From positions 1,302,001 through 1,366,000 of the forward strand of contig CAVWAR010000017.1 of assembly GCA_963753075.1 (NCBI GenBank): 64,000 bases of DNA, read 5' to 3'. Shown here piece by piece: positions 53,118 to 62,011 of this stretch; the first letter of the stretch is position 1, and the number at the start of each line of letters is the position of its first letter. The position numbers and the translations under genes were made by a program. The notes under the pieces are model-generated. The model was not told the DNA's origin. It saw only the letters and a program-made list of their open reading frames with translations, and did not search any database. This stretch comes from Prado023 sp963753075. Its GTDB lineage: Bacteria > Actinomycetota > Actinomycetes > S36-B12 > CAIYMF01.

Positions 53118-54743
53118 ATGCCAACCACGAGCCCCGCGGCCAAGGTCGCCACATGGAGCGAGCTCCCCGACCGCAGCCCCACATACGCGCTGGTCGCCGG
53201 AGTCGACCTGGTCGTCATCCGGTACGGCGACGAGGTCTCGGTGCTGTTCGGCCGCTGCCTGCATCGGGGGGCGCTGCTCTCCGACGGTGAGATCCGCGGC
53301 AAGGACCTGATCTGCGGGGTCCACGGGTGGGACTACCGCTACGAGACCGGCGTGAGCGCGTACAACCCGGCCGAGGTGCTGGAGAAGTTCACCGCGTGGG
53401 TCGACGAGGGGAACGACGCAGTCCTGGTCGACCCCGACGAGATCGCGGCCTGGACCGTGGAGAATCCGCAGCCCTACAACCGCGAGGCCTACCAGGGGTT
53501 GTACGCCGACCACCACGGCAGTCCCGAGGAGCCGCACACCGGCTACATCCAGAAGCTCGCGCGCGACGGCCTGGGCAAGGTCGGCCACCACGGCACGGTC
53601 TCGGCCATGGGAGTCCCGCTCACCCAGCTCCCACGCTGGGATGACCTGCAGATCCTCACAGCGCAACTGGCACGCCAGCCCCTGCTCGATGATGCCGCTG
53701 TGCGGACCGACGTGGTGATCGGGCCGCGGGCCGCCAGGCCGCTGCACCTGGACATCCCGATCTTCGTCAGCGACATGAGCTACGGAGCCCTGAGCGAGGA
53801 GGCGAAGGTCGCGCTGGCCCGCGGGGCCGAGCTGGCGGGCACGGGGATCTGCTCCGGTGAGGGCGGGATGCTGCCCGAGGAGCAGGCCGCCAACTCCCGG
53901 TACTTCTACGAGCTCGCCTCCGCCGGCTTCGGCTTCAGCCTCGACAAGGTCGCGCTCTGCCAGGCATTCCACTTCAAGGGCGGGCAGGGGGCCAAGACCG
54001 GCACAGGCGGGCACCTGCCGGGCACGAAGGTCAGCGCCAAGATCGCGAACGTGCGCGGCCTGGAGCCCGGTGAGTCGGCGATCAGCCCGTCCACGTTCCG
54101 TGACCTGCACACGCCGGCGGACTTCCAGCGTGTCGCCGATGAGGTGCGGGAAGCCACAGGCGGGATCCCGATCGGCTTCAAGCTGTCGGCCCAGCACATC
54201 GAGGACGACCTCGACTTCGCCCTCGCGGCCACCGCCGACTACGTGATCCTCGACGGACGGGGCGGAGCCACCGGAGCAGCCCCGGACATCTTCAAGAACA
54301 ACATCTCCGTGCCGACGATGGTTGCCCTGGCTCGAGCCCGGCGGCACCTGGACCACCCGGGCCGCACGGACGTGACCCTTGTCATCACCGGGGGCCTGCG
54401 TCGGGAGAGCGACTTCGTCAAGGCGCTCGCTCTCGGAGCCGACGCCATCGCGATCTCCAACAGCGCCCTGCAGGCCATCGGGTGCCTGGGCATGCGCGCG
54501 TGCCACACCAACAACTGCCCCGTCGGGATCGCCACGCAGCGCGAGGACCTGCGCTCACGGATCATCACCGAGACCTCCGCCCGGCAGTTGAGCAACTACC
54601 TCGGCGCCACCACGGAGCTGATGCAGGTCCTGGCCCGAGCCTGTGGCCACGACAGCCTCAGCGGCTTCACCGCCGAGGACCTCACCACCTGGAAGAAGGA
54701 CGTCGCCGACCTCACCGGGGTTGCATTCGCCGGAGTTGGGTGA
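53118..54743 (+). CDS. Rieske [2Fe-2S] domain fused to FMN-binding glutamate synthase-like domain
   Basis: 541 residues. Residues about 10-115 are Rieske: CLHRGALLSDGEIRGKDLIC and GVHGWDYR give the C-x-H...C-x-x-H ligands. Residues about 165-541 are the GltB central-domain TIM barrel: FVSDMSYGALSEEAKVALAR, GAELAGTGICSGEGGMLPEE, KGGQGAKTGTGGHLPGTKVS, ATADYVILDGRGGATGAAP. It ends with the cluster motif CLGMRACHTNNCPVGIATQ. The amidotransferase domain is absent. A single-chain electron entry (Rieske) to FMN is inferred; the reaction is unknown. The ATG at 53118 is preferred to a GTG at 53103 only by N-terminal fit. Confidence 0.9.
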   Translation: MPTTSPAAKVATWSELPDRSPTYALVAGVDLVVIRYGDEVSVLFGRCLHRGALLSDGEIRGKDLICGVHGWDYRYETGVSAYNPAEVLEKFTAWVDEGNDAVLVDPDEIAAWTVENPQPYNREAYQGLYADHHGSPEEPHTGYIQKLARDGLGKVGHHGTVSAMGVPLTQLPRWDDLQILTAQLARQPLLDDAAVRTDVVIGPRAARPLHLDIPIFVSDMSYGALSEEAKVALARGAELAGTGICSGEGGMLPEEQAANSRYFYELASAGFGFSLDKVALCQAFHFKGGQGAKTGTGGHLPGTKVSAKIANVRGLEPGESAISPSTFRDLHTPADFQRVADEVREATGGIPIGFKLSAQHIEDDLDFALAATADYVILDGRGGATGAAPDIFKNNISVPTMVALARARRHLDHPGRTDVTLVITGGLRRESDFVKALALGADAIAISNSALQAIGCLGMRACHTNNCPVGIATQREDLRSRIITETSARQLSNYLGATTELMQVLARACGHDSLSGFTAEDLTTWKKDVADLTGVAFAGVG

Positions 54744-54874
54744 GCCGATCGGGAATCCCGCTCGACCTCCCACCGCCGTCCGGCCACGACCTGGCCGCGG
54801 GTCCGCGCGCCGGGCCTTACCGGATCCGAACGAGGCCATGACGGGGTCCGGGGCTGGATCACAGACTGGCGCGC

Positions 54875-54880
54875 TACAAC
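54875..54880 (+). promoter_or_regulatory. Leaderless -10 (TACAAC)
   Basis: TACAAC ends 6 nt before the ATG at 54887. The final C departs from TANNNT, so this is the weakest of the set. Confidence 0.35.
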
Positions 54881-54886
54881 AGAGTC

Positions 54887-55540
54887 ATGACCAGTGTGAA
54901 TGAGTTGGATCGGGCCCCAGGCCACGCCCCAGATCGGGCGCATCGTCGAGCGCGGTCGATCGGTGCGATCGCGAGCCTCGTGGCAGCCCTGGCACTTGCC
55001 GGATGCTCGACGAGCAGCGATGAGCTGATCGCAACCGCAGGGGGTGCGCAGCCGGCCCCGAGCGCGACCTCGAGCGATCCATCCTCGGAGGACATCGACG
55101 AGCAGCGGCTGGCGTTCGCGCAGTGCATGCGCGACAACGGCATCCCGATGGCCGACCCGGGCTCGGAGTCCGGCCCGGGGACCGGGTTCCGCGATCTTCA
55201 GGACGTCGACCCCGACACGTTGGACTCGGCCCTTCAGGCATGCGACTCGATGCGGCCCAACGGGGGCGGGCGCAACGCCGCCGACCTCTCGGATGCCGAC
55301 AAGCAGTCGCTGCTCGACATGGCTCAGTGCCTGCGCGGCGAGGGGTTCGCAGTCCCCGACCCGACGTTCGACGGACGGGGTGGATTCCTCCGACCGGGTC
55401 CGGATTCGGCGATCGACCCCCGGGACCCCGACTTCCGGGCTGCCCTGGAGTCCTGCTCGAGCGAGGTCGGCTGGAGCCGACCCGGGAACCGCGGCGGCAC
55501 CACCGCAACGCCGGACGCCACCCCTGAGACGACCACATAG
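54887..55540 (+). CDS. Lipoprotein with duplicated Cys-containing unit, export operon
   Basis: The 217-residue protein has a long basic N-region, a hydrophobic segment and lipobox LALAGCSTS. Two similar units follow: FAQCMRDNGIPMADPGSES...ALQACDSM and MAQCLRGEGFAVPDPTFD...ALESCSSE. Each has two Cys that could pair. It is the first gene of an operon with an HlyD-like adaptor, an ABC ATPase and an FtsX-like permease, the usual layout for such lipoproteins in actinobacteria. Confidence 0.8.
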   Translation: MTSVNELDRAPGHAPDRAHRRARSIGAIASLVAALALAGCSTSSDELIATAGGAQPAPSATSSDPSSEDIDEQRLAFAQCMRDNGIPMADPGSESGPGTGFRDLQDVDPDTLDSALQACDSMRPNGGGRNAADLSDADKQSLLDMAQCLRGEGFAVPDPTFDGRGGFLRPGPDSAIDPRDPDFRAALESCSSEVGWSRPGNRGGTTATPDATPETTT

Positions 55541-55552
55541 GGCGGGATTGTG

Positions 55553-56773
55553 ATGACTGATGTGGCGGGGATCGGGAAGGAAGCTGTGCAGGGATCAGTG
55601 GCCGAGGAGGAGCCCAGGGCCGAGGGGGGACCGGGACACGAGGGGGGACCGGGACGCGAGGGCGGCAGGCGGCCGCGACGTTGGGCCTGGGGGATCGGTG
55701 GGCTGGTCGTGATCGCCCTGATCGCGTCGGGGTTCATGATCGCGAGGTCGGGGGAGAGCGCGAGTGCGGACGGGACGTCCGGCACCGTCGACGCACTGCC
55801 GACAGCGACAGTCGACCTGGGCACTCTCACTGCCTCTGCGGACCGTGACGGGACCGTGACCAACGCGGACTCCACGACGCTCAGCTCGGATGCCGCCGGA
55901 CGTGTCACCTGGCTGCCCCGCACGGCCAGGGTCATCGAGCAGGGCAGGACACTGGCCCGGATCGACGAGCAGCCCATCGTCGCCATGGTCGGTGCGGTTC
56001 CTGCCTTCCGGACGATGGCGGTCGGGACCCAGGGCCGGGACGTCAAGCAGCTGGAGACGAACCTCGACGAGCTCGGCTACTCCGGGTTCACCGTCGACAC
56101 CACCTACACGTCGGCCACAGCAGCGGCCGTCCGGTCATGGCAGTCCGACGCTCGCCTCCCCGTCACCGGGGTCGTCTCACTGGGCCAGGTGAAATTCCTG
56201 CCGGGGCCGGTGCAGGTGGGTGCGGCGGCCGCGGCTGTCGGCGATGCCGTCCAGCCGGGTGGCGGCCTCTATGCAATCTCGTCGGAGGGTCGCGTCGTGC
56301 AGGTGTCGCTGGAGGAGGACGACCGCGACCTGGCCCTCGTGAAGGCACCGGTGACCATCGATGCAGGGGCCGCGGGGGTGGCCACGGGGACGGTCATCGC
56401 GGTGGAGGCTGTCACCACCTCCGCAAGCTCCGGCCAGACGGGCGGGAGCTCGACCACCACCTACGTGGTCACGATCGAGGCAGACACAGGGAAGAAGGGC
56501 AGCGATGCCGCCGCGGGCGCCAAGGCGGTCCAGACACAGGCAGACGGCTCCCCTGTCTCGGTCAGCTTCGCCGAGCAGGAGGCGCAGGACGTCCTGAGCG
56601 TGCCGATCAAGGCGCTGCTCGCCCTGGCCGAGGGCGGCTACGGCCTGGAGCTCGTCGACTCGGATGACAGTGCCACAGTCGTGGCCGTGGAGACCGGGCT
56701 GTTCGCCAATGGGCGGGTGGAGGTCTCCGGCGCGGGGGTGACCGAGGGCGCAACGGTGCGGACCGCGCCGTGA
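55553..56773 (+). CDS. Peptidoglycan-binding HlyD/RND-like membrane fusion protein
   Basis: 406 residues. Acidic/Gly-rich N-terminus, one transmembrane helix (GIGGLVVIALIASGFMIARS), a beta-barrel start (TVDLGTLTASADRDGTVTNA), a peptidoglycan-binding-1 domain (GRDVKQLETNLDELGYSGFT, AVRSWQSDARLPVTG) and later adaptor beta strands. It links the ABC permease outside the membrane to the wall. A GTG at 55550 directly precedes the ATG. Confidence 0.85.
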   Translation: MTDVAGIGKEAVQGSVAEEEPRAEGGPGHEGGPGREGGRRPRRWAWGIGGLVVIALIASGFMIARSGESASADGTSGTVDALPTATVDLGTLTASADRDGTVTNADSTTLSSDAAGRVTWLPRTARVIEQGRTLARIDEQPIVAMVGAVPAFRTMAVGTQGRDVKQLETNLDELGYSGFTVDTTYTSATAAAVRSWQSDARLPVTGVVSLGQVKFLPGPVQVGAAAAAVGDAVQPGGGLYAISSEGRVVQVSLEEDDRDLALVKAPVTIDAGAAGVATGTVIAVEAVTTSASSGQTGGSSTTTYVVTIEADTGKKGSDAAAGAKAVQTQADGSPVSVSFAEQEAQDVLSVPIKALLALAEGGYGLELVDSDDSATVVAVETGLFANGRVEVSGAGVTEGATVRTAP

Positions 56774-57498
56774 GCTCGACACTGTCTGAGCCGATGATCG
56801 GGCAGCCCGGCGCCCCGTGGCCGGTCGTGGCCTGCGACGACGTGGTGCGCACCTACCCGGGGTCACCTCCGGTCCGTGCACTCAGGGGGGTCTCGCTCGA
56901 GGTCCGAGCCGGGGAGTTCGCCGCCATCGTGGGCCGCTCCGGGTCCGGCAAGTCGACACTGATGCACCTTCTCGGGGCCCTGGACACCCCCACCTCGGGC
57001 TCAGTCCACATCGCTGGCCACGACCTCGCCGGCCTGTCCGACGGCGAGCGCTCCGCGCTGCGGGCAACCACGGTTGGCTTCGTCTTCCAGCAGTTCTTCC
57101 TCGCTGCACACCGGACGGCGGTCGACAACGTCGCCGACGGGCTGCTCTACGCGGGCATCCCACGTGCCGAGCGGGTCGAACGGGCCCGGGCAGCGCTGAC
57201 CCGGGTCGGGCTGGCGCACCGACTCGACCATCTGCCCGGCGAGCTCTCCGGCGGTGAGCGCCAGCGCGTGGCGGTGGCCCGGGCGGTGGTCGGGAATCCT
57301 GCGCTGGTGCTCGCCGACGAGCCGACCGGCAACCTGGATCGGGCCTCGGGGGAGGCGGTCCTGGCCCTGCTGGCCGAGCTCAACGCCGATGGGACCACCG
57401 TGGTCATCGTGACCCATGACCGGGACCTGGCCGCCAAGGTGCCCCGGCAGATCGAGGTCAGCGACGGCCACATCGTCCGGGACGAGCCCCCCCGATGA
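56770..57498 (+). CDS. MacB/LolD-type ABC transporter ATPase
   Basis: The 242-residue protein has Walker A GRSGSGKSTLMHLLGALDTP, Q-loop FVFQQFFLAAHRTAVDNVAD, signature LSGGERQRVAVARA, Walker B LVLADEPTGNLD and H-loop VIVTHDRDLA. GTG overlaps the adaptor stop; the next gene overlaps by 4 nt. Confidence 0.94.
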   Translation: MSSTLSEPMIGQPGAPWPVVACDDVVRTYPGSPPVRALRGVSLEVRAGEFAAIVGRSGSGKSTLMHLLGALDTPTSGSVHIAGHDLAGLSDGERSALRATTVGFVFQQFFLAAHRTAVDNVADGLLYAGIPRAERVERARAALTRVGLAHRLDHLPGELSGGERQRVAVARAVVGNPALVLADEPTGNLDRASGEAVLALLAELNADGTTVVIVTHDRDLAAKVPRQIEVSDGHIVRDEPPR

Positions 57499-58742
57499 CC
57501 ACGACGAGGTTGAGCAGCACGACGACAGCAGCCACCCCGCCCTCCCCGACGCGGCTGCGACCAGCCCGCCTCGCAGTGGCCGACCGCATGTCCCTCGCAC
57601 TGGGCGCGATGACGGCGCGGCCACTGCGCGCCCTGCTGTCCGGGCTCGGGATCGCCCTGGGTGTGGCCGCGCTCATCGCAGTCGTGGGCCTGAGCTCGTC
57701 GAGCAAGGCCCGGATCGGCCAGCAGCTCGATGCGCTGGGCACGAACCTGCTGACCGTGACCGCGGGGCAGTCCGTGTTCGGGGCAGCTGCCTCCCTGCCC
57801 GAGGACGCCACCGCAATGGTGACGCGCGTGGGACCGGTCACCGCGGTGTCCGCCACGGGTGCGGTCGGCGCGAGCGCCTACCGCAACGAGTTCGTGGACC
57901 CGCTGGAGACCAATGGGATCTCGGTGCTCGCGACCGATGTGAACCTGCTGGACACATTGCGCGGGCAGATGGCTGCCGGCTCCTGGCTCACCGAGGCCTC
58001 AGCGGACTTTCCCGCCGTGGTCCTGGGCTCCAAGGCGGCCACCCGACTCGGGATCACCGATGCCACCGGGGACGTGGCGGTCCAGATCGGTCCCACCGAC
58101 TACGTGGTCACGGGCATCATGGCCCCCAACCCGCTGGTCGACTCGATGGATTCCTCCGCGCTGGTCGGCTGGGACTCCGCCAAGCAGTTCCTGGGCTTCG
58201 ACGGTACGCCGGCCACCATCTACGAGCGCAGCTCGGATGCGGCGGTGGAGGCCGTCGCTGCTGTGCTTCCGGCGACGGTGAACCCGGAGAACCCCGATCA
58301 GGTGCAGGTATCGCGGCCCTCGGACGCCCTGGCAGCCAGAGCCGCGACTGATCAGGCACTGACCGCGCTCCTGATCGCCCTCGGCGCGGTGGCGCTGCTC
58401 GTGGGGGGCATCGGTGTGGCCAACACCATGGTCATCGCCGTGCTGGAGCGCCGCTCCGAGATCGGCCTGCGCCGGGCCCTGGGCGCCACCCGACGACAGA
58501 TCCGCGGCCAGTTCCTCTCCGAGAGCATCATGCTGAGCCTGGCCGGAGGCGTCGCCGGAGCGGTGCTGGGTGTGCTGGTGGTCACCGGCTATGCCCTGTC
58601 ACGCGACTGGCCGGTGGCGATCCCCGCGTGGGCCCTGGCTGCTGGCCTGGCCTCGACGGTCATCGTCGGCGCCCTGGCTGGGTTCTTCCCCGCGTCGCGG
58701 GCTGCCCGGGTCGACCCCGCACAGGCACTGTCCGGCGCCTGA
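57495..58742 (+). CDS. FtsX/MacB-like ABC permease
   Basis: The 415-residue protein has one N-terminal transmembrane helix (LSGLGIALGVAALIAVVGLS), a periplasmic MacB-PCD-like domain (LLTVTAGQSVF...AAVLPAT) and three C-terminal helices, with the FtsX motif GIGVANTMVIAVLERRSEIG then LRRALGATRRQIRGQFLSES. It completes the MacAB-type exporter. Confidence 0.93.
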   Translation: MTTTRLSSTTTAATPPSPTRLRPARLAVADRMSLALGAMTARPLRALLSGLGIALGVAALIAVVGLSSSSKARIGQQLDALGTNLLTVTAGQSVFGAAASLPEDATAMVTRVGPVTAVSATGAVGASAYRNEFVDPLETNGISVLATDVNLLDTLRGQMAAGSWLTEASADFPAVVLGSKAATRLGITDATGDVAVQIGPTDYVVTGIMAPNPLVDSMDSSALVGWDSAKQFLGFDGTPATIYERSSDAAVEAVAAVLPATVNPENPDQVQVSRPSDALAARAATDQALTALLIALGAVALLVGGIGVANTMVIAVLERRSEIGLRRALGATRRQIRGQFLSESIMLSLAGGVAGAVLGVLVVTGYALSRDWPVAIPAWALAAGLASTVIVGALAGFFPASRAARVDPAQALSGA

Positions 58743-58826
58743 GGTCGTCGCGACGGCCTGGCGGGGCGACACGGCGACCAGGAGCAGCGAGATCACCGCG
58801 GCCGCTCGGTTCGACACGGCTACGCC

Positions 58827-59339
58827 TCAGCCTGGAGCGCCAGAAGTGGCCCTGGTCCACTTCCTGATGAGCTTCGTGGCCCATGCGTAGTGACTCGAGG
58901 TGGCCGACACCGCGTAGCTTCCCACCGAGGTCGTCCCGGTCCAGGCGTATCGCTTCTTGACGAAGAGGTCATCTGCGTCGTAGCTGTCGATGACCTCGAG
59001 CACCCGCGCGTGCGAGTCGCGCAGCCGAGTCGCAACGTCGGCCCATTCGTCGTTTGCGCAACGCGCACGGATCGCCTCATTGAGCGCTGGCGTCTGGACC
59101 CAGGTGTAGCCCGGCGCCGGGATCGCGGGCTTGTCTCCCGCGGAACCTGCCGCCTCCCAACCGAGGAGCAACTCGTGCCAGGCGTCCAGGTGCGCCAGGA
59201 GGTCCTTGACTGACCACGCCTCGCAGGCCCCGGGGCGTTCCCGCTGGATCTCGGGGACCGCTGCGACCACCGTCCACAGATGGGCGAACTCGTCGCTCGC
59301 GGCACGGAGCAGTTCGTCCTTTGTCGTCGGCCGTCCCAT
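58827..59339 (-). CDS. ClbS/DfsB family four-helix bundle protein
   Basis: The 170-residue protein has the family start GRPTTKDELLRAASDEFAHL and the later ERPGACEAWSVKDLLAHLDA WHELLLGW and HYAWATKLIRKW regions, like DinB-fold ClbS/DfsB proteins. ATG 59339 puts the conserved start at position 1; the frame is open to 59375. Role unknown; the ClbS member protects against colibactin. Confidence 0.88.
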   Translation of the reverse strand: MGRPTTKDELLRAASDEFAHLWTVVAAVPEIQRERPGACEAWSVKDLLAHLDAWHELLLGWEAAGSAGDKPAIPAPGYTWVQTPALNEAIRARCANDEWADVATRLRDSHARVLEVIDSYDADDLFVKKRYAWTGTTSVGSYAVSATSSHYAWATKLIRKWTRATSGAPG

Positions 59340-59384
59340 CCCGCCAGCCTGACGGTTACGCGGATCATCGGGCAAGGTCCAAGG

Positions 59385-59867
59385 TCACGATTCGCGGGCG
59401 CCGTCACGTTCGGTCGCCCGCTGCACCGCGATGGCCACCGCCTCCTCGGGGGTGCCGGCCACGATCGGCCCACCCTCGGGCAGGTCCCAGCCATCCACCA
59501 TGACGATCGGCGCGCCAGTACGCACCGCGAGCGCGACCTCGCTGAGCGTGCCCCACGAGCCACCCACGCAGATCACGGCATCACCTGAGCGCACGACAAG
59601 CCCGTTGCGCAGCTCCCCCAGCCCGGTGGGGATGCTCGCGGTCAGGTAGGCGTTGGCAGCCCGCCGGTCACGACCCGGGAGCAGCCCGATCGAGACGCCC
59701 CCGGCTGCCGAGGCCCCCTTCGACGCTGCCGCCATCACACCACCGAGGCCACCGGTGACCACGACGTGCCCGGCCTCGGCGATGAGTCGACCGACGGCTT
59801 CGGCGGTCGCGGTCTCAGCGCTGGTGGCGCCCTGGCCGGGGCCGATGACGGCGATCGTGAGCGACAT
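59385..59867 (-). CDS. TIGR00725/LOG-like Rossmann protein
   Basis: The 160-residue protein has IAVIGPGQGA, VVTGGLGGVMAAASKGASAA and VICVGGSWGTLSEVALAVRT, the GGxGGxMxxxxxGA and GGxGTxxE motifs of the TIGR00725/lysine-decarboxylase-like family. It probably binds a nucleotide; its function is not established. It is 9 nt downstream of the AAA+ gene, so likely in one operon. Confidence 0.9.
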   Translation of the reverse strand: MSLTIAVIGPGQGATSAETATAEAVGRLIAEAGHVVVTGGLGGVMAAASKGASAAGGVSIGLLPGRDRRAANAYLTASIPTGLGELRNGLVVRSGDAVICVGGSWGTLSEVALAVRTGAPIVMVDGWDLPEGGPIVAGTPEEAVAIAVQRATERDGARES

Positions 59868-59876
59868 GACGGCCGC

Positions 59877-61367
59877 TCACCGACCCGCGTCCGCGGGGAC
59901 TGTCCGGGTACTGGCCCACTCGCGCAGCGCAGCCACCTTCTCGGCCATAACCACGCTCAGCGGCCGGGTGGCGCGCAGCTCCGCGAGGATGTGCCCGGCC
60001 TCGACCGAACCGCCCTCCGCGTGTGCCGCGTACTCCGCGCTCGCGACGGCCTGCTCGAGCTCCGCGCCGGAGAACCCGTCGGACGCCGCTGCCAGGGCTG
60101 CGAGCCCGGCGGGGTCGATCATGACTCCGCGACGGGTCGTGTGGATGGCAAGGATGCCTGCACGCGCGGCGGCCGAGGGCAGGTCGACGAAGAAGACCTC
60201 GTCGAAGCGGCCCTTGCGGATCAGCTCGGGCGGCAGTGCCGTGATGTCGTTGGCGGTCGCGACGACGAATACCCTGCCCTGCTTCTCGGCGAGCCATGTC
60301 AGGAAGGTCCCGAGAACACGCTTGGCACTGCCCGTGTCGCTGTCTGAGGAGGCAAGGCCCTTCTCGATCTCGTCGATCCACACCACGCACGGCGCCATCA
60401 CGTCGGCGGTCGCCAGGCTCTCCCGGAGCCGACGCTCGGACTCGCCCACGTACTTGTCGTGGATGCCGGCCATGTCCAGGCGGAGCAGGGGAACTCCGAA
60501 GATGCCTGCGGCGGCCTTCGCGACAAGGGACTTCCCGCAGCCCTGCACGCCCAGCAGCAGGACGCCGCGCGGTGGGTCGAGACCGGGCGCGGTGCCGTCG
60601 AAGGCGGGGCGCCGACGCGTGAGCCACTCCTTCAGGCGGGACATCCCGGCCACATCGGCCATACCCGCGGTCTCGTACTCGAACGAAAGCACGCCACCCC
60701 TGTTGAGCAGGTCGTACTTCGCGCGCATGACGGCCGGCGAATCGGAGGCGGTGATGGCGCCGTCGTCGAAGATCGCTGTCCGGGCCAGGCGGCGGGTGTC
60801 GGTCAGCGACAGCCCGCCGAGGTTCTCGACGAGGCGGCCGACCGACTCCTCGTCGGCTCGGACGAGGCTCTCGTTCTCGGCGGCCCACTCGCGGGCCGTC
60901 TGGTCGACGATGGCCCGGCGCTCCGCGCGGGTGGGGAAGGCGATCTCGAAGCGGGTTGCGTAGGTCTCGAGCTCGGGTGGCAGTTCGAGGTCGTGACTGA
61001 TCAGCACGACCGTGCGCGGGGTGTTCGCGTAGTCCTGGGCGATGTCCTTGAGCAGGCGGACGTTGACCGGGTCGTCGAGGAACGGGTGGAAGTCCAGGAG
61101 CAGGTACGCGCCGCTGATGCCCATCCGGATCGAGTTCAGGACCTCGGTCGGGTCGTTGTTGAACTTCTGGGCCGAGCCGAGATTCCGGTCGATGCGGTGC
61201 AGGCCGCGCGTCACGACCCACTCGAAGACCGGCAGCGGCGGTCGGCTCCGGCCCGCGATCGACAGGACCAGCGAGCGCACGTGTGCCTCGTCGCGCGTCT
61301 CGATGACGACGATGGGGACCCGGCTCCGCAGCAGGGCGGCCAGGTCGTCGGCGGTGCCGCTGCTCAT
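59877..61367 (-). CDS. Ycf46-like AAA+ ATPase
   Basis: 496 residues. An N-terminal non-ATPase half (LLRSRVPIVVIETRDEAHVR, LLLDFHPFLDDPVNVRLLKD) is followed by a C-terminal AAA+ module: GVLLLGVQGCGKSLVAKAAA (Walker A), CVVWIDEIEKG (Walker B), sensor and Arg-finger region VATANDITALPPELIRKGRF. This order matches cyanobacterial Ycf46. The start at 61367 is favoured because a -10 TACGAT is 7 nt upstream; the frame is open to 61448. Confidence 0.9.
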   Translation of the reverse strand: MSSGTADDLAALLRSRVPIVVIETRDEAHVRSLVLSIAGRSRPPLPVFEWVVTRGLHRIDRNLGSAQKFNNDPTEVLNSIRMGISGAYLLLDFHPFLDDPVNVRLLKDIAQDYANTPRTVVLISHDLELPPELETYATRFEIAFPTRAERRAIVDQTAREWAAENESLVRADEESVGRLVENLGGLSLTDTRRLARTAIFDDGAITASDSPAVMRAKYDLLNRGGVLSFEYETAGMADVAGMSRLKEWLTRRRPAFDGTAPGLDPPRGVLLLGVQGCGKSLVAKAAAGIFGVPLLRLDMAGIHDKYVGESERRLRESLATADVMAPCVVWIDEIEKGLASSDSDTGSAKRVLGTFLTWLAEKQGRVFVVATANDITALPPELIRKGRFDEVFFVDLPSAAARAGILAIHTTRRGVMIDPAGLAALAAASDGFSGAELEQAVASAEYAAHAEGGSVEAGHILAELRATRPLSVVMAEKVAALREWASTRTVPADAGR

Positions 61368-61374
61368 GGGCCAG

Positions 61375-61399
61375 ATCGTAGTGGCGCGGAGACTAGGCT
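61375..61399. promoter_or_regulatory. Divergent promoters of the AAA+ and AhpD-like genes
   Basis: Minus: TACGAT at 61380-61375, 7 nt before ATG 61367 (leaderless). Plus: TAGGCT at 61394-61399, start near 61406, giving an about 36-nt leader before ATG 61442 with GGGGGGCGG upstream. Confidence 0.5.
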
Positions 61400-61441
61400 T
61401 GTGGTCAATCCACGCGGACGTGCGCAAGGGGGGCGGACCTG

Positions 61442-62011
61442 ATGCCACTGGTGGTCAAGAAGCGCTACACGGTGCGCGAGACCTACCGGATCTCCCAACT
61501 CGCCGCCCGCAGCGCGCTGACCACCAGGCGCGACCAGTGCGACCGGGACGCCACGGAGCGGATCATGCTGGCGGTCACGGAGGTCAACGGCTGTGAGATC
61601 TGCTCGTACGCCCACGCCCGCCGGGCGATCGAGGCGGGCGTGGGCAACGACGAGGTCCGGGCCCTGCTCGGCGGGATCACCGAGGGAGTACCCGATGATG
61701 AGCTGGCCGGCATCGCCTTCGGCCAGCACTACGCCGACACCCGCGGGCATCCGGACCTGCAGGCGTGGACGGACCTGGTCGAGCGATATGGCCAGGCGCA
61801 GGCCCTCTGCGTCCTGCGTGCCGTCCGGATGATCATGTGGGGCAACGCCATGGGGATTCCCCTGGGCTCGCTGCGCTCCCGACTGCGCGGTGCCCCCGAA
61901 CCGGGCAGCAGCGTGACCTACGAGGTGGGGACCCTCGTCGGCGGGGGCCTGCTCACGCCAGTTGCCCTCGCCCACGCCCTGGTCTGCGAGCTGCGCATCA
62001 GGTCGAGGTAG
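61442..62011 (+). CDS. Carboxymuconolactone decarboxylase/AhpD-like protein
   Basis: The 189-residue protein has the CMD core EVNGCEICSYAHARRAIEAG, with the AhpD-type C-x-x-C-x-x-x-H pattern, and a further helical C-terminal segment (LVERYGQAQALCVLRAVRMI). Peroxidase-like or other thiol chemistry is inferred. Ends convergently with the glycosyltransferase gene (14-nt overlap). Confidence 0.88.
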   Translation: MPLVVKKRYTVRETYRISQLAARSALTTRRDQCDRDATERIMLAVTEVNGCEICSYAHARRAIEAGVGNDEVRALLGGITEGVPDDELAGIAFGQHYADTRGHPDLQAWTDLVERYGQAQALCVLRAVRMIMWGNAMGIPLGSLRSRLRGAPEPGSSVTYEVGTLVGGGLLTPVALAHALVCELRIRSR

